Positions 1 to 11,032 of a stretch of DNA of 64,000 nt are shown here, one piece after another. The first letter of the stretch is position 1; each line of letters begins with the position of its first letter. The translations under genes were made by a program, and so were the position numbers. The notes beneath the pieces are model-generated. The model was not told where the DNA came from. It did no database searches and saw nothing but the letters and a program-made list of their open reading frames with translations. Source of the stretch: Isoetes taiwanensis (lineage: Eukaryota; Streptophyta; Lycopodiopsida; Isoetales; Isoetaceae); contig JAJEKV010000010.1 of NCBI GenBank assembly GCA_021234155.1, positions 15,033,329 through 15,097,328 on the forward strand. Direction: 5' to 3'.

Positions 1-122
1 TCCGAAGCTAGCCAATATCTCTACATGTTCCTCTTGATTATCAACTTGCACAGGAGAGTTTGCCTAGATGGCCGGGCTGAATGTAACCGGGTCTTCGACC
101 TTGTAATGAAGCTTGCAAAATA

Positions 123-716
123 TCACGCTGTCGGTGAAAAAACTGAGGCCACCATAAAGCATCTCGCCTCCCCCCAAGTGGTTAGAGCACGATCAATACT
201 TGTCTCAATAAAATCCAATGATTTGCTTGAGTCAAATGCTCTTCCCTCCTTTTTACTCTTTGTGATTTCTTTCAAGCTTTTAGAGGCATTTGATCTGCGC
301 AGAGAGCATGGAACTAGTATTGGGGATGGTGCGAATGAATTGAATACTGCCGCTGGCTGCCAATCGCAAAGATGTGGCATATTTCTTTCTTGTAAGATGG
401 CCCCGCCATCTACAAGTGAAATTTTGATCCGATGTCGAAATGTAATATTTCTCAAGGGCTCAATAGCACAAAGGACCCGCTTGATCTCTTCAAAAATCCA
501 TTCTTTGAAATCATAAGTTTCTTCCAACAACTCGATGTCCGGACGAGGATTGTAGGAATCTTGGATAACCTCAATCATTGCCGGTAGGTCGAGAGCTTTT
601 TTTTTTCGCAAGACGCTTAGAGAACCCATCAACATCCGATCAATTTGGTCGTGGTGTATGACCAACAAGCAGAAACCAATCTTCACCTTCTTGAAGATTT
701 GTTTCTCTACTAGCAT
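123..716 (-). CDS. Unrecognised ORF in decayed locus
   Basis: An uninterrupted 197-codon minus-strand reading frame that I do not recognise. The first ~110 residues look like a real globular segment: mixed charge, with a stretch containing DFKEWIFEE and a run of basic residues. The last third is serine/lysine-rich and may be frame noise. There are no membrane segments or catalytic motifs I can name. It lies at the window edge, so more coding sequence may be outside. It could be part of the same decayed element as the minus-strand proline-rich ORFs at 1833-2537, since both are on one strand and point away from the palindrome array at 2540-3241. Function unknown; it may be a relic. Confidence 0.25.
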   Translation of the reverse strand: MLVEKQIFKKVKIGFCLLVIHHDQIDRMLMGSLSVLRKKKALDLPAMIEVIQDSYNPRPDIELLEETYDFKEWIFEEIKRVLCAIEPLRNITFRHRIKISLVDGGAILQERNMPHLCDWQPAAVFNSFAPSPILVPCSLRRSNASKSLKEITKSKKEGRAFDSSKSLDFIETSIDRALTTWGEARCFMVASVFSPTA

Positions 717-1832
717 AGCACGCTAAGCAAACAACGCCGATTCTTATTTTCCCTTGTCGTGTTGTCTAGTCAAGATACGTAACCGGGTGGTATATGTTCT
801 AGATTGGAAAGAAGCTTATTCAATATTGTGATAGTGAGATTTGGATCAGCATGAATGTTTGATAATTCAAAAATGCCTTGCAAGATAGTTTTCCATTAAA
901 TACCATAGCACCAACAACATGCGATGTATGAAATCTTCTTCAAAGAAGATCCTTAGGCACATTGACAAAATGTGGTAGGGTGGTCTTCTTCCGTCCATTC
1001 CATCAATAACAACCGATATGTAGTTGAGTGGTTGTTCCAAAGCTTTTCTTCCTATGTTTTGTCAATTTTCTCCTTTCCAAAGATTGTTGTTCTCTCGTGC
1101 TTGTTCGGGCCCTTCAATGCATCCAAAATGAAAATATGTTTAGGAAAAACCTACTTTTAAGTAGAACTAGGCAAGAACACGCCCCGAAGCTTACTTTTAG
1201 TGTGAAGTGTCCTTGCATTTTGTCTCCGAAGCTTTTAATTCGTGAGCATGTAGCACAAAAACAGACATCCTATGCTTTCTAGGAATGGCCACGCCGAAAA
1301 CTCTTTTTTCCGAGCACAAGAAAGTAAGAGTAGCGCATAAAAGCCGCTTCTCCATTTCAACACACATCTCCTTATAATTATCGAGACTTCTTGTTTCGTG
1401 GAAATTGTCACCAAGTGGTACATAGGGCTATTAGGGAGTTTCTCACAAGACTCCTTAAAGAAACCTTCCATCCAGAGACACATTGAAGGGCATGAATTCG
1501 GTTATGCCTCCCCGAATGGCGAGTCATTAATGCCCGGATTCTTGTCAAGCCTTTTCTTTAGGCGGTCAAGTCGCCACGCCTAAAGCATGAATCAATTTGA
1601 AGGCCGCTTGACGACGGTGGTGGCCACCAGCCCGTAAGTAAACTTCTCACCATCATCCGCCTAATATTGAAGGCTAAGTAGCCCCTTTGGTCTAGCAGAG
1701 TCATTGAACTCAGAACTATCACGAATCAACCTCAATTCCTTTAGTCCAATCTTAAGCAAACAACGCTGAGAACAACAAAGGCTTTTGTATGTGTTGCCCG
1801 CAAGTGAGCCTCGGCCCATGAGTTTCTTTCTT
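717..1832. other. No recognisable gene; short open segments only
   Basis: Only short frames are open here (for example 1235-1483 minus, 82 codons). A phrase close to TAAGCAAACAACGC occurs twice (about 725 and 1753), hinting at internal repetition or duplicated exon edges. No RNA gene or named transposon terminus was seen. Confidence 0.3.
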
Positions 1833-2537
1833 CTAACAGCTTGTACATGCTTTCTTGTGTAAGTTACGCTTTAAGATTCTTACTTGCGGGGGCTTTGAAT
1901 TCAACATAGAGTCTTGTGGCTTTGGTAGGTCCTCGCCCGAGACATCAACATGAGGTGTTTCTTCGCCTAAGAGATCAACTTGAGGTGTACTTGTAGATGC
2001 CGATAGGTTTGGTGTGTGCAAGTCCCGAGGGGAGGTGCTTTCCTCCCCTAGGAAAAAGTAATCGAGGTTGGTGACGAGTTGACCAGCTCCCAAGTGTCGA
2101 GAAAAACAGAGTTGCATGTCGCCGACCGCCCCCACTTGTTGTAGTACCATTTAGCTTAAATTGATGGAGTTGGCGGATTTGCCTCCCGGGATTTAGCCTA
2201 TGGTGGACTAAGGGCTTAATGCACTAAAATGAAGTGGAGGAGGTAGTCCGACCTCTCTAGGCCGTGGTGGAGTAAAACGCATTGGTGGGGGCAAACGACG
2301 CTCGTGAGCGTGGTGTGGTGGAGTAAATTGAACTGGTGGTGGAAGCCGAGGTGGTCGTGGCCGAGTAAGATCAACGAGCCGGGGGGTTTGAATATCGAGG
2401 CGCGAATTTCCGAGGCTACTTTCGTGTGTCGGGCTTGAGGGGGTGTGAATGTCATTGCAGGAGGAAGCCCGCGAACGTGAGTTGAGGCTCGGCAGCTTTT
2501 TTTTCTCGAGCCATACCGTAAAGGTAGAAGGCCACAA
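1833..2537 (-). pseudogene. Proline-rich, internally repeated ORF pair (broken)
   Basis: Two successive minus-strand frames. The upstream one (2537 to 2208) starts with an ATG three bases from the first palindrome of the array and encodes a basic, proline-rich protein. In it a ~17-residue unit is repeated about three times, containing RLPPP followed by V/M-QF/RF-TPP. The DNA repeats are visible at 2225-2380. The downstream one (2150 to 1833) carries a degenerate repeat around GEE/GED followed by T/S-P. The two are separated by stops, so they are a broken gene, exons of one gene, or chance. No homologue is recognised; the composition resembles a disordered linker. Its start beside the palindrome array suggests that the array contains its promoter. 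Confidence 0.3.
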
Positions 2538-2539
2538 TC

Positions 2540-3241
2540 GTATAAATTTATACCTACGTAATAGCGTATCGGTAAAAGTTTATTACAGGGATGGTATAAA
2601 TTTATACGAGAGAAGGCAAACTTGTAGAAGCAGCAGACCAGTATAAATTTATACGTAGATGGTATAAATTTATACAGAGGAGGAAGACACGGTATAAATT
2701 TATACCTAAAAACTCACGTATTAATTTGTATTGGAATCTTTATGGAGAAACGCTTATACCTAAAACGGCACTTAGCAGGGGGTACTTAAGCCCGGGCCGC
2801 CAACCTATTTTCCATATACGCAGCTTAGAGTCGTCGGCCAAGGGTCCGCCTTTATATACCCCTCTTATTTGCTCTCCCAACCTCTATACGCTTAGTTCAT
2901 ACGGCCATGGCCACGTAAGTCTACTTTTCCGCATCGCTTTTAGTTTCTCTTTGTTTTAATCGTTAGAGTAAGCCCCACGGTATAAATTTATACCGAGATG
3001 ATTCTCGATCGGTATATAAATTTATACGCTTGTGCTTTCGAAGCGTATATAAATTTATACCGCCCCGAAAGCACTTAAATTTATACCGTAGTAAATTTAT
3101 AAATTTATACCGCCGAGCACAAGATGAATTTATATCGCCGAGCACGATATAAATTTATACCGCCCGCACGCCGATTATACGGCAGTATTCGAAGCGTATA
3201 AATTTATACCGCCGTGTTCGAGCCGCATAAATTTATACCGC
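2540..3241. repeat. Palindrome array A1 (core GTATAAATTTATAC)
   Basis: About 14 copies of the perfect palindrome GTATAAATTTATAC, often extended to GGTATAAATTTATACC, or variants of it. They begin near 2540, 2594, 2641, 2662, 2692, 2980, 3011, 3044, 3073, 3090, 3123, 3146, 3195 and 3225. Some copies have an extra TA (GTATATAAATTTATAC) or a damaged left arm with an intact right arm, and many right arms are followed by CGCC. Spacers differ in sequence and length, so this is not a simple tandem satellite. The array lies between the minus-strand ORF ending at 2537 and plus-strand exon-like sequence further right. Confidence 0.9.
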
Positions 3242-3985
3242 TTCGCAATTATTTCAGATTTTTGATGTCCAAAGGCTCAACGAATGGTCCCAACCTTAAT
3301 ATATTTTCGTAATATTGTTGTGTTTCCAGCTTAAATGACACAAATAAAGTGTTAATTTAGTGTGGATTTTATGCCCTTTTCATCCTTTTTTTCACCGCTT
3401 TTGTGTTTTCAAAACTCAAAAAGGTTAATATTCTTGTGTAAAAATGGTTTTTTTTGGCGCCGCTTTCCAGCCCTAAGATCAAGTTTGTGCTCGGCGGGTC
3501 ATCATCAAAGGTCGCACCACCGTGAGCCACGCACTTATGAACTAAAGGATCGTGACTTGGTACGCCCACGGGGCGCAAGAGAGAGCAAACCCAATCGATA
3601 CGCACCTTTACTTGTGCAATAAATCGGGAAGGGCAAGTTCAAGTCCGATGATTATTACCCCGGCCGGGCGAAATTATGAAACTTGTTGCTACAGAGAACG
3701 ATGATGAAGTTCTAATGCAAAGGCAACCATGACAAGGGCCCCGCCTACTATGTTCAATACTAGAATGTTTAAAATAAGCATGTGCAAGCCTAAAGACGCA
3801 ACGATTACATTTCTGACAATTACAAGAACGGCTTTGTAAGTTATTCTTAGGTGCTTTCCGTAGATAAATTTATACCGCCGCCTTTTAACATAACCCCGCA
3901 TTACAGACGTAGTAGAAATTTTGATGTCAATAGTGTCGGCGACGAAAAAAAGTGTTGGTCAAGGGTCTATGGTACCCCCGTAGTA
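3242..3985. other. Non-coding stretch with one isolated palindrome
   Basis: AT-rich sequence with no convincing gene. A single half-decayed copy of the array-A palindrome lies at about 3860-3877 (GATAAATTTATACCG). Confidence 0.4.
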
Positions 3986-3989
3986 TCAA

Positions 3990-4070
3990 GAGGAAGTAGT
4001 AGAGGAAGAGGTAGAGGAAGAGGAAGAGGAAGAGGAAGAGGAAGAGGAAGAGGAAGGGAAGAGGAAGAAC
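3990..4070. repeat. (GGAAGA)n purine microsatellite
   Basis: A pure purine tract of GGAAGA/GTAGAG units, about 80 bp. Depending on frame it reads as Arg-Gly, Glu or Ser runs, so any ORF across it is unreliable. Confidence 0.85.
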
Positions 4071-4651
4071 CAGGAGGAACCACAACACAAAGGGAAAGGG
4101 TAGGAAGCATTCCCCGGTACTAGATACACACCTCCTACCAAGAAAAAATCTAGAAAAACAAAGCCCTTGACTATAGAGGAGTCGCCAGGCTCTTCGAAGG
4201 CTCCCGAGCGTATTATCGCTGTGAAGCCCGCAGATAAGTCAAGTGCTATTCTCAAGCTGGTTAATGAAACCAAACCGCCAAACAAACCATTTCTTTGACA
4301 CTAAGCACTATCAAGAGGCCACCAAAAATGAAGATGGGGTCGAGTGTCGCAGGTCCGAAAGTTGTACGCTGCACATGTGGCCATTCTTAAGCAAAGAATG
4401 AGAAGAAATCCTCATGCGCATGTGTCGCCTCTAGTTGTTATGGTTGATAGAAGTCAATGCAATCGATTGCGGATTACAAAAAGCGTACTTCAAGATTACA
4501 CCTACTACGCCCTTGAGGCACACACGCCTACAAGGCTAGAAAAGAACTCTCAAAGGAGGAAACCCGTAACGAGGTGTGGAAAAGCCGCGGAAGCCCATAT
4601 TTACGGGGGTATCACGCATTTAAGAGGCAAAAGTCATTGCCGTAAGTCACA

Positions 4652-5985
4652 ATCTTGACAATGACTTTCTGCTAAAAATGAGCCTAATAGATAAGATCCG
4701 ATTCATGCATCGAGAGTACGCGGAGTTCAAACAAATGCATGGAGAGGACTTCAAAAAACGTAAGAATAAGCTTCAAGAGCTTCGAGAAGCCCGTGGTGAC
4801 TGAGTGTTGCCCGAGCTATGATTCTCGATAAGAAGCCCATTATGGTCGCCAAACAATACGATAACTACTTTCACCGCCGAGATGGTCAAGTAAGTAAAAG
4901 ATTCAATTCAATCTTTTGTAGTATGTTTAGCGTGGTTAGAATCTTGTAGTAGCCTACATCGACGGTATAAATTCATACCGTACCGCGGTCACGTATAAAT
5001 TTATACCGCAGCCGTATAAATTTATACCGCACCCGTCACAGAGAAAAATTTATACCATACGGTCATGCAGAGATAAATTTATACCGCGGCCGGTCATCGA
5101 TAAATTTATACCGCCGAACATGCACTGTATAAATTTATACCGCCGCCGCACACGGTATAAATTTATACCGTTGAGTCGCCGCGCCCATCCTCTTACGCCA
5201 TTCAAAGACTAAACTTCGCTTTGACCGCTTACGTGTGGGATCTTCAAGAAAGAATTTTTGTATGTTCAAGATGGGGAGCTCAAAGAACAAGCTAAAGACG
5301 CAGAAAGAAACCAAAGAAAGGTGGTGAATCAAAACAAAAAATATGAGCATTGTACCGGACGCAGCTATGTGGTCTTAAAAGCAAAGAAATATTTGTTCGC
5401 CTGTTGGAAAAAGTAGTTGCCAAAGAATTCACATTAGACGAGATGGCCAAGGAAGCTAAAACGTAAGCCTCACTTGCTATGCCATGTTTTTTTCTACCTT
5501 TTTTTGTCTTACAATATTTTTCCCTTTGCAGTCAGAAAGACATTGTCACTTGCCAGGCCGAGTTAATGAAGCAGCTCAACCTAGAAGATCGAGGAGTGCA
5601 AACTTTTGTACCCAAGTTGTACCACAGACAGTATCATCAGAGAGCACGCAGTTAACTTCAGTGGCTGGGTAAGTTTTGCAAAAAATATGTTATGTGTTTG
5701 TGCCTTTGTCTCACATTACTCTTACAGAACAAGAAGAAGGGGCTACCCAATCGGATTTTTGAACCCGTTCAGAGGGCCAAGGAAGAGAGGCAAAGGTTAA
5801 AGGCAATTGAACAGGGTAGAGAGGTCGCCACTTCCAGCTTTGACTGTATATATGAGAGATTTACCACATTTGGTCGACGCCCAATACAGGTTGTTGAGGG
5901 TGATTGTACAAGGTCGGGACTCTTTTTAGACAAGCAACATTTTACATTATGCATTGCGATATTCCTTATGGATTTAAAATAAAGG
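4652..5985 (+). pseudogene. Decayed multi-exon gene, unknown protein
   Basis: Several exon-like pieces on the plus strand. About 4652-4890 is a lysine/glutamate-rich helical segment ending at a GTAAGT-like donor. About 5244-5462 contains the phrase CTGRSYVVLKAKK and then, after a frame break, an acidic helix. Intron 5463-5531 (GT..AG, 69 nt) joins cleanly in frame to 5532-5668. Intron 5669-5727 (59 nt, good pyrimidine tract) leads to an exon from 5728 that is open to about 5982. The short, clean introns show this was once a real spliced gene; stops at about 4800 and 5652 and frame shifts show that it is broken. The CTGRSYVVLK phrase faintly recalls plant DNA-transposon proteins, but I cannot assign a family. 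Palindrome copies fall only in its non-coding spaces. Confidence 0.4.
4963..5172. repeat. Palindrome array A2
   Basis: Eight copies or half-copies of the array-A palindrome in about 210 bp (near 4964, 4991, 5010, 5045, 5070, 5098, 5127 and 5153). They are spaced 19-35 bp apart and most right arms are followed by CGCC or CGTT. The array lies between two exon-like pieces of the decayed plus-strand gene, so probably in an intron. Confidence 0.85.
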
Positions 5986-6207
5986 ATAGCGCTTTTGATG
6001 AGGAGGCTTTCACCACGCAAGTCCGGGCTTTCCCCGGATGGCCTCAAAGAAGTCACGACATCTGAAAACCGGAGGGTCATCATTTTTCATTCTCGACCTT
6101 CGAGATGATGCCTGCTTTAAACCTATGGGAGCGGTCCGCCTAACGCCGGCTTTCAAAACCGCGCTTGGTAAGCTTCACAATTAACGCTTTTTGTTTTACT
6201 TTAACTC

Positions 6208-6373
6208 CACCAGTATAAATTTATACCACATCCGCCTTAAGGTTTAAATTTTAAAGGTCGGAACAACCGTGGTATAAATTTATACAAAGAAAGGCAATGT
6301 CTCAGATAAATTTATACGGCTTGCCACCGGGTATAAATTTATACAAAGAAGGCAACCGTGGTATAAGTTTATA
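6208..6373. repeat. Palindrome array A3
   Basis: Five copies (near 6211, 6270, 6303, 6329 and 6357). Two are followed by the same AAAGAAGGCAA-like tail, showing that small blocks were duplicated along with the palindrome. The array follows a good splice donor (TTGGTAAGC at about 6166), so again it looks intronic. A last isolated copy is at about 7110. Confidence 0.85.
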
Positions 6374-7739
6374 CCGCCACACCACCGGGCTAACTTATTT
6401 TCCTTGTTTTCTTTTTACTAATTTCTAATTTCTATATTGCTTGGCGTGCTTAAAACAAACGCCAAGGGTCATGGTGGTGGTCCGCGCTTAGTGAGTCAAG
6501 CTTTCGAAATTTTTTCATATAGGTTTTACAAATACGGACGCCAAAAAAAAAATGGTTCATTTTAACACGCTAATGAAAAAGACTCCTCCCCGCAATGCAT
6601 TTCAGCCCCCAAATGCTTTTGCGTAATTAAGAGACCCACAAATGACAAGGCGCGTGGTGTCCCATTATCGGGCCACAGCCGCTTATTAATAATTTGATAC
6701 GCTGGTTTTCTACCGAGATCGATCCTAGATGCCTTTTCTCGATCGCACCACGCCAGCTTTGCGCTTGCTAGGCGCAATGTCGCCTCCGCCGACATAGACC
6801 CGTGATAAAGTAAGCTTCATCGTGACCGTGATAAGCTCTTGCGAATCCTTTCCCCGATGAAAACGAGGAACCGGGAGCAAAGAACGGTGCCGCCGATGCT
6901 AAGGGCACTTACACGTAAATACAATACCTCCACTTACGTGAAGAAGAGATGAGGAGGTGGAGTTTGTTGACTTGGAGCCCGTGGGTGCCCGAGCCGCAGA
7001 AACCGCCTGCGCCAATAGGTTTGGAATCGGCGAGGCGCCTTTGCTGTAAGCTCGCAAGAGCCGATCCCAAAGGGTACGAGAGTCCCGTGGACCGGGAAGA
7101 GCCACCTCTTGATAAATTTATACGCATGCAGTTCTTAACCACTTTCATTGTAAACTATGTGCTAAGTAATATTATAATTTATTTTGATGAAGATTTTTAA
7201 ACCGAAAAGCTTTGTCTCTAACAATGCTTAATTGAAACAACTCTTTTCTTGCTCCGTGATTTCACACTTTTTGTCTTTCCAATGTTTGACTTTTTAGTAC
7301 TTCTATTAAGCTTGCAAAAACAATCTATATTTTCTTCTCGCTTTTAACAATAAATACTTACCGAAGTTATCAAAGTTAATGTCTCTCTCCTTAAAACAAG
7401 CATTTTTTTTTTTTTGCCTTCTTTTAAAATGAAAAAGCTTTTTTTGGGGGTATGAAAAAATTGCTTTAAAAATGTTGCTTTTTAAGGGGGTATCCCCAAA
7501 TGTGCTTTTAATTGCTCAACAATCTATTTTGCTTCCCTATTTTGTGTATTCACTATATTTATTATTAACCACCAGTATATTTGTACGTATAATCTCTGCA
7601 TATACGACATATAAACTCTGCATATATGGTATTTTAATTTTGTATTTCCCTGCATCCCTTAATAATATAAATTCCACAATATACTCACAGCAAGATCCTA
7701 GATCCGTTACAGTCTCTCCTCCAAAAATTCAACCCATGT
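6374..7739. other. No recognisable gene
   Basis: Mixed sequence with T-rich tracts around 7400-7450. Short frames at 6562-6795 and 6899-7148 have no recognisable motif. The part next to 7740 could contain the 3' LTR of the neighbouring gypsy fragment, but I could not define LTR ends. Confidence 0.3.
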
Positions 7740-9468
7740 CCTCATGGGCGCGTCTCCGGAAACTCGCGAAGAATCCAATTCGCGTCTTCCCATGTGGCAT
7801 CTTCCTTGGGACAACCCCCCCATTGAACAAAAAGTCTACGTATTGTTCGCCTCCTTAAGCGAGGAGTCTCTTCGCAAAATACGCTCTGGTCGGGGGTACA
7901 AAAAGTTCTCCCTGCTTACTAAATCGTCGTCCCCCAACATATAGGACGGATCAAAAGTATATTTCCTCAAGTACTCATGTGGAAGGCATTATGTACTCTG
8001 AAGTGCCAAGGTAACTCCAATCTATAAGCCATCTTTCCAATGGGTTCCAAAATCTCATATGGACCCGCATACTTAGAGGCCCATTTACCTCCATTGTTAA
8101 ATGCCACTGAGCTCTACTTGGGATTAATTCTCAAGAACACATAATTCCGCTTTTAGAATTCAAGTGGTCTACGCCTCTTGTCTGCATATTGTTTTTGTCT
8201 ATTTTGTGCCACAACCAAATTTTGACGAAGTCCCCTTAGTTGAGTATCCATGTCCTCATCTATCTCATTAGCTGCTTCAACATTGCATTGAGGATCTCTC
8301 AAATTAAGAGGACAACGATACTCCCTTACCATACATTGCCTTGAAAGGACTCATTTTGATGGAATTTTGATAAGTCTTGTTGTACGCAAACTCAGCCGAG
8401 TACAAATAAGAATTCCATACCTTGGTTTGACTAGGCACATACATCCTAAGCATATCTTCGAAGACTTGATTAACTCGCTCCACTTGGCCATCTGCTTGAG
8501 GATGATAAGATGTGCTGATATATAACTTAGTCCCAATATTTTGAAACAACCCTTGCCAAAATTGGCTCATAAATTTTGTATCCCGATCCGATGTAATGGT
8601 GGCTGGCATCCCATGTAACGTAAAGATCTCCTTAACAAATAACTTAGAGATATCCATCGCTGTAGCAGTAGTCTCTGTAGGCATAAAATGGGCTTTTTTT
8701 CGTTAGTCTCTGTAGTCAACCTGAACGTGTCCGGGGAAGTTCAACAATGAAGTCAATGGAAATACTCTCCCACTTAGAAGATGGAATTACTATAGGTTGC
8801 AACTCTCCAGGCTTCCTAAGCCTTGATCCTTTTACTTTCTGACAAGATAAACATCTAGCGACGTACTCCTTAACCATCTTCTTCTGTCCTTGCCAAAAGA
8901 ACTTCTGACGCATTTTCCTCAAGGTTTTATGCACCCCTGAGTGGCCCGCTAAACAACTATCATGTGCTTCATATAACAATCTCAAATTCTAGTCATTAGG
9001 AATGCACATACGACCATTATAATATAAAACTCCTTTGGACAATGCATATCTTGAGGGTTCTCCACCACAAGTGCAAAATATGGATCATTCCTCAATTTGC
9101 TAAGAATATTAGCATCCCATCATCCTTGAAGCACACTAATAGAGGATAAAAATGACCTCGTAGACCAAACATTAGCAATTATATTTTCCTTGCCAGGTTG
9201 ATATTCAATTTCAAAATCATACTCTTCCCTTAGTGGCATTCAGCCCCTTTGCCTATAGTTCAAATATGGATGTTTTGCAAAATACTTCAAATTTTGGTGG
9301 TCAGTCTTCAAAAAGAAATAGTGACCAAATAAATAATGCTTCCATACACTCAAGGCATGGACAATAGCTAACATCTCCAAATCATGCATTGGATAATTTT
9401 GTTCAGCAGGGGACAACTTACGAGATGTATAAGCACAAACTCAGCCATTCTGCAACAAGGCTCATTAA
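7740..9468 (-). mobile_element. Ty3/gypsy chromovirus fragment (gypsy-1)
   Basis: Read on the minus strand from 9468 downward this is a decayed pol tail. First come RNase H residues (AYTSRKLSPAEQNYP followed by DLEML at about 9440-9360). The integrase zinc-binding and core regions follow (8985-8716 and 8684-8304, including ITSDRDTKF and SYHPQADGQVERVNQ). Then the post-integrase region (about 8150-7960) and a chromodomain-like segment (about 7890-7745, with FVQWGGCPKEDATWE) appear. A chromodomain after integrase is the mark of chromoviruses. Many stops and frameshifts show that it is dead. Its upstream part is cut off by the copia-1 LTR at 9469, so it is the host of that insertion. Confidence 0.85.
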
Positions 9469-9736
9469 TGTTAGATATAAGGGTAAGGTTAATATGTAAA
9501 TAAATGAAATTGTATGCCTATTGTCAACTGATCTGAGGGGAACTCGTTTGCAGGGGAATGGCTATTCTTAAGTGATCTATGCCTTGAAATATTGGTCAAT
9601 AGCATTGCTACTTGTATTGACTAAGTTCTAAAGTATTTATGCTGCTTATATATTTTATGAATATTAATTGAGTTAGTTGCCAAACTGTTGCATAAAAAAT
9701 ATTTTGCAAGTTGTTTTTCTCACATATTGTTTAACA
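9469..9736 (+). repeat. copia-1 5' LTR
   Basis: Begins TGTTAGATATAAGG and ends TTTAACA directly before the primer binding site, about 268 bp, with the expected TG...CA ends. It interrupts the gypsy-1 RNase H region. No matching 3' LTR is visible, so the boundary rests on the TG/CA ends and the adjacent primer binding site. Confidence 0.8.
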
Positions 9737-9737
9737 T

Positions 9738-9749
9738 TGGTATCAGAGC
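9738..9749 (+). promoter_or_regulatory. copia-1 primer binding site (initiator tRNA-Met)
   Basis: TGGTATCAGAGC is complementary to the 3' end of plant initiator methionine tRNA and is the standard copia minus-strand primer site. It lies one base after the LTR and three bases before the gag ATG at 9753. Confidence 0.9.
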
Positions 9750-9752
9750 TAG

Positions 9753-11000
9753 ATGGCAACTAGACTTGGTTCCTCTTTGCTCAATGGAGTTGAGATATTT
9801 CAAGGGGAAGCTGGATTTCAGGTATGGAAGGAAAGAATGAAGGATGTGTTGCTGGCTGAAGATCTGTGGGATCTAGTCACTGGAGAAAATATTGAAGAAG
9901 GTGAGAGCAACGCAGCAAATTCAAGAGATGGTGCTAGTGAGGCATCAATAAATGTTGTTGCAAGTGGGAGCAACACGAAAAGAGCACATCAGGCAAGATG
10001 CATCATTGCTAGTAACTTAAGTTCCAGTATCATGTTTAAAATAAAAAATAGAGCACCCAAGGAGATGTGGGATTTTTTGATAAAGAATTATGAGGTGAAA
10101 AATTCATCTCAAATTGAATTACTTGACAGAGATTTAAGAAGACTAAAGTTTAAGAATAGAATAGAATAGAATAGAATTTTTAGCGTCCACGGAGACCAAT
10201 TGGCCTATGGGACCCAAACAAAAAGAGAGCAGCAAGCATATTACTGACAGGATTAAAAAACCCCCGCCCCAAAGGGTTTTCGAGGGAAAATCTTAGCAGT
10301 AATAGGCATGCTGGCACACTGTACAATTGCACAAGATAAGCTAACTATTTTCCTCCAAAAGTATGATAACATTTTTACAGATCTTGAGGCTGCTGGAGTC
10401 CCTATTACCAAAGATCTTCATGTACTCTCTTTATCAAGGGCATTTTCTGAGTTTGAACAACTGTCCACCTTGGTAAGAATTGTAGCTAGAAATAGAGAAA
10501 AAGCTAAGCTGATGATAAGAACAGAAATTGAACAACAGAAAATGTTAAGAAAACTCTGAGGTCATGTTTGCAAGGAAAAAGAAGTTAGGACCATGCTTTG
10601 GATGTAACTCATATGGTCACTTGAAAAACAATTGTCCCAAGCGAAAAGAAAATAGATGCTTTAATTATGAGGGACTTGGTCATTTAGCTGTTGCATGTCC
10701 CAGTCCTAAGGGCATTGGAAATAAGATGAAGGATAAAAGGGATTCTGGTTATGGTAAAAAGAACAACAACATGAGAAGAAATGAAGGTGCTAGCAGTGTA
10801 AATTTGGCACAAGATGTTGGTAATGAGGAAGAAGACCCTGAAGCTGAGGTATATAAATTTGCTACATGCTCTATTTCAAATAAAATTGCTATAAAAAACA
10901 ATGACATGCTTGTGATAGATAGTAAAGCTGAGACATCAGTAGTTAAATCTACTGATGCTGTCAAGGAAAGAAAGAACTTCTACATTTGTGCAAATGGGTG
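9753..11000 (+). pseudogene. copia-1 gag and start of protease (broken)
   Basis: Gag starts at the ATG at 9753, close behind the primer binding site. The N-terminal segment (9753-10153) has the copia gag phrase YEVKNSSQIELL. It is interrupted by a LINE tail (10154-10303) and resumes at about 10306. Two CCHC zinc knuckles follow at about 10597-10700: CFGCNSYGHLKNNC, then a second in which the second cysteine is replaced (CFNYEGLGHLAVAC). The protease site at about 10914 reads IDSKAE instead of the usual DSGA, so it has lost the catalytic DSG. It is non-functional, through the insertion, a frame break after 10557 and the lost protease motif. Confidence 0.8.
10154..10303 (-). mobile_element. LINE 3' tail inserted in copia-1 gag
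   Basis: A 5'-truncated LINE end in minus orientation, with (TAGAA)n at its left, then GCGTCCACGGAGACC and the conserved GGGACCCA block. The same 3' end occurs at 16500-16689, 52190-52265 and 59757-59980. It splits gag after the QIELLDRDLRRLKFK region. The right end is defined only by where similarity to the other copies stops. Confidence 0.75.
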
Positions 11001-11032
11001 ATGGCGAGCTATAAGAAGTAAAAAAATCTGGA

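Noticed and set aside
2540-3241. Each TATAAATTTATA copy as a TATA box of its own gene
   Set aside because: Full palindromic symmetry and the large number of copies without ORFs at the proper distance do not fit separate core promoters.
3851-4123. Arg-Gly repeat protein
   Set aside because: The RGRGRG run is only a translation of the purine microsatellite; the other frames give equally long Glu or Ser runs.
2540-6373. CRISPR-like array from the regular palindromes
   Set aside because: Spacers are irregular, repeats are 14-16 bp and often half-lost, and the DNA is plant nuclear; no cas-like genes.
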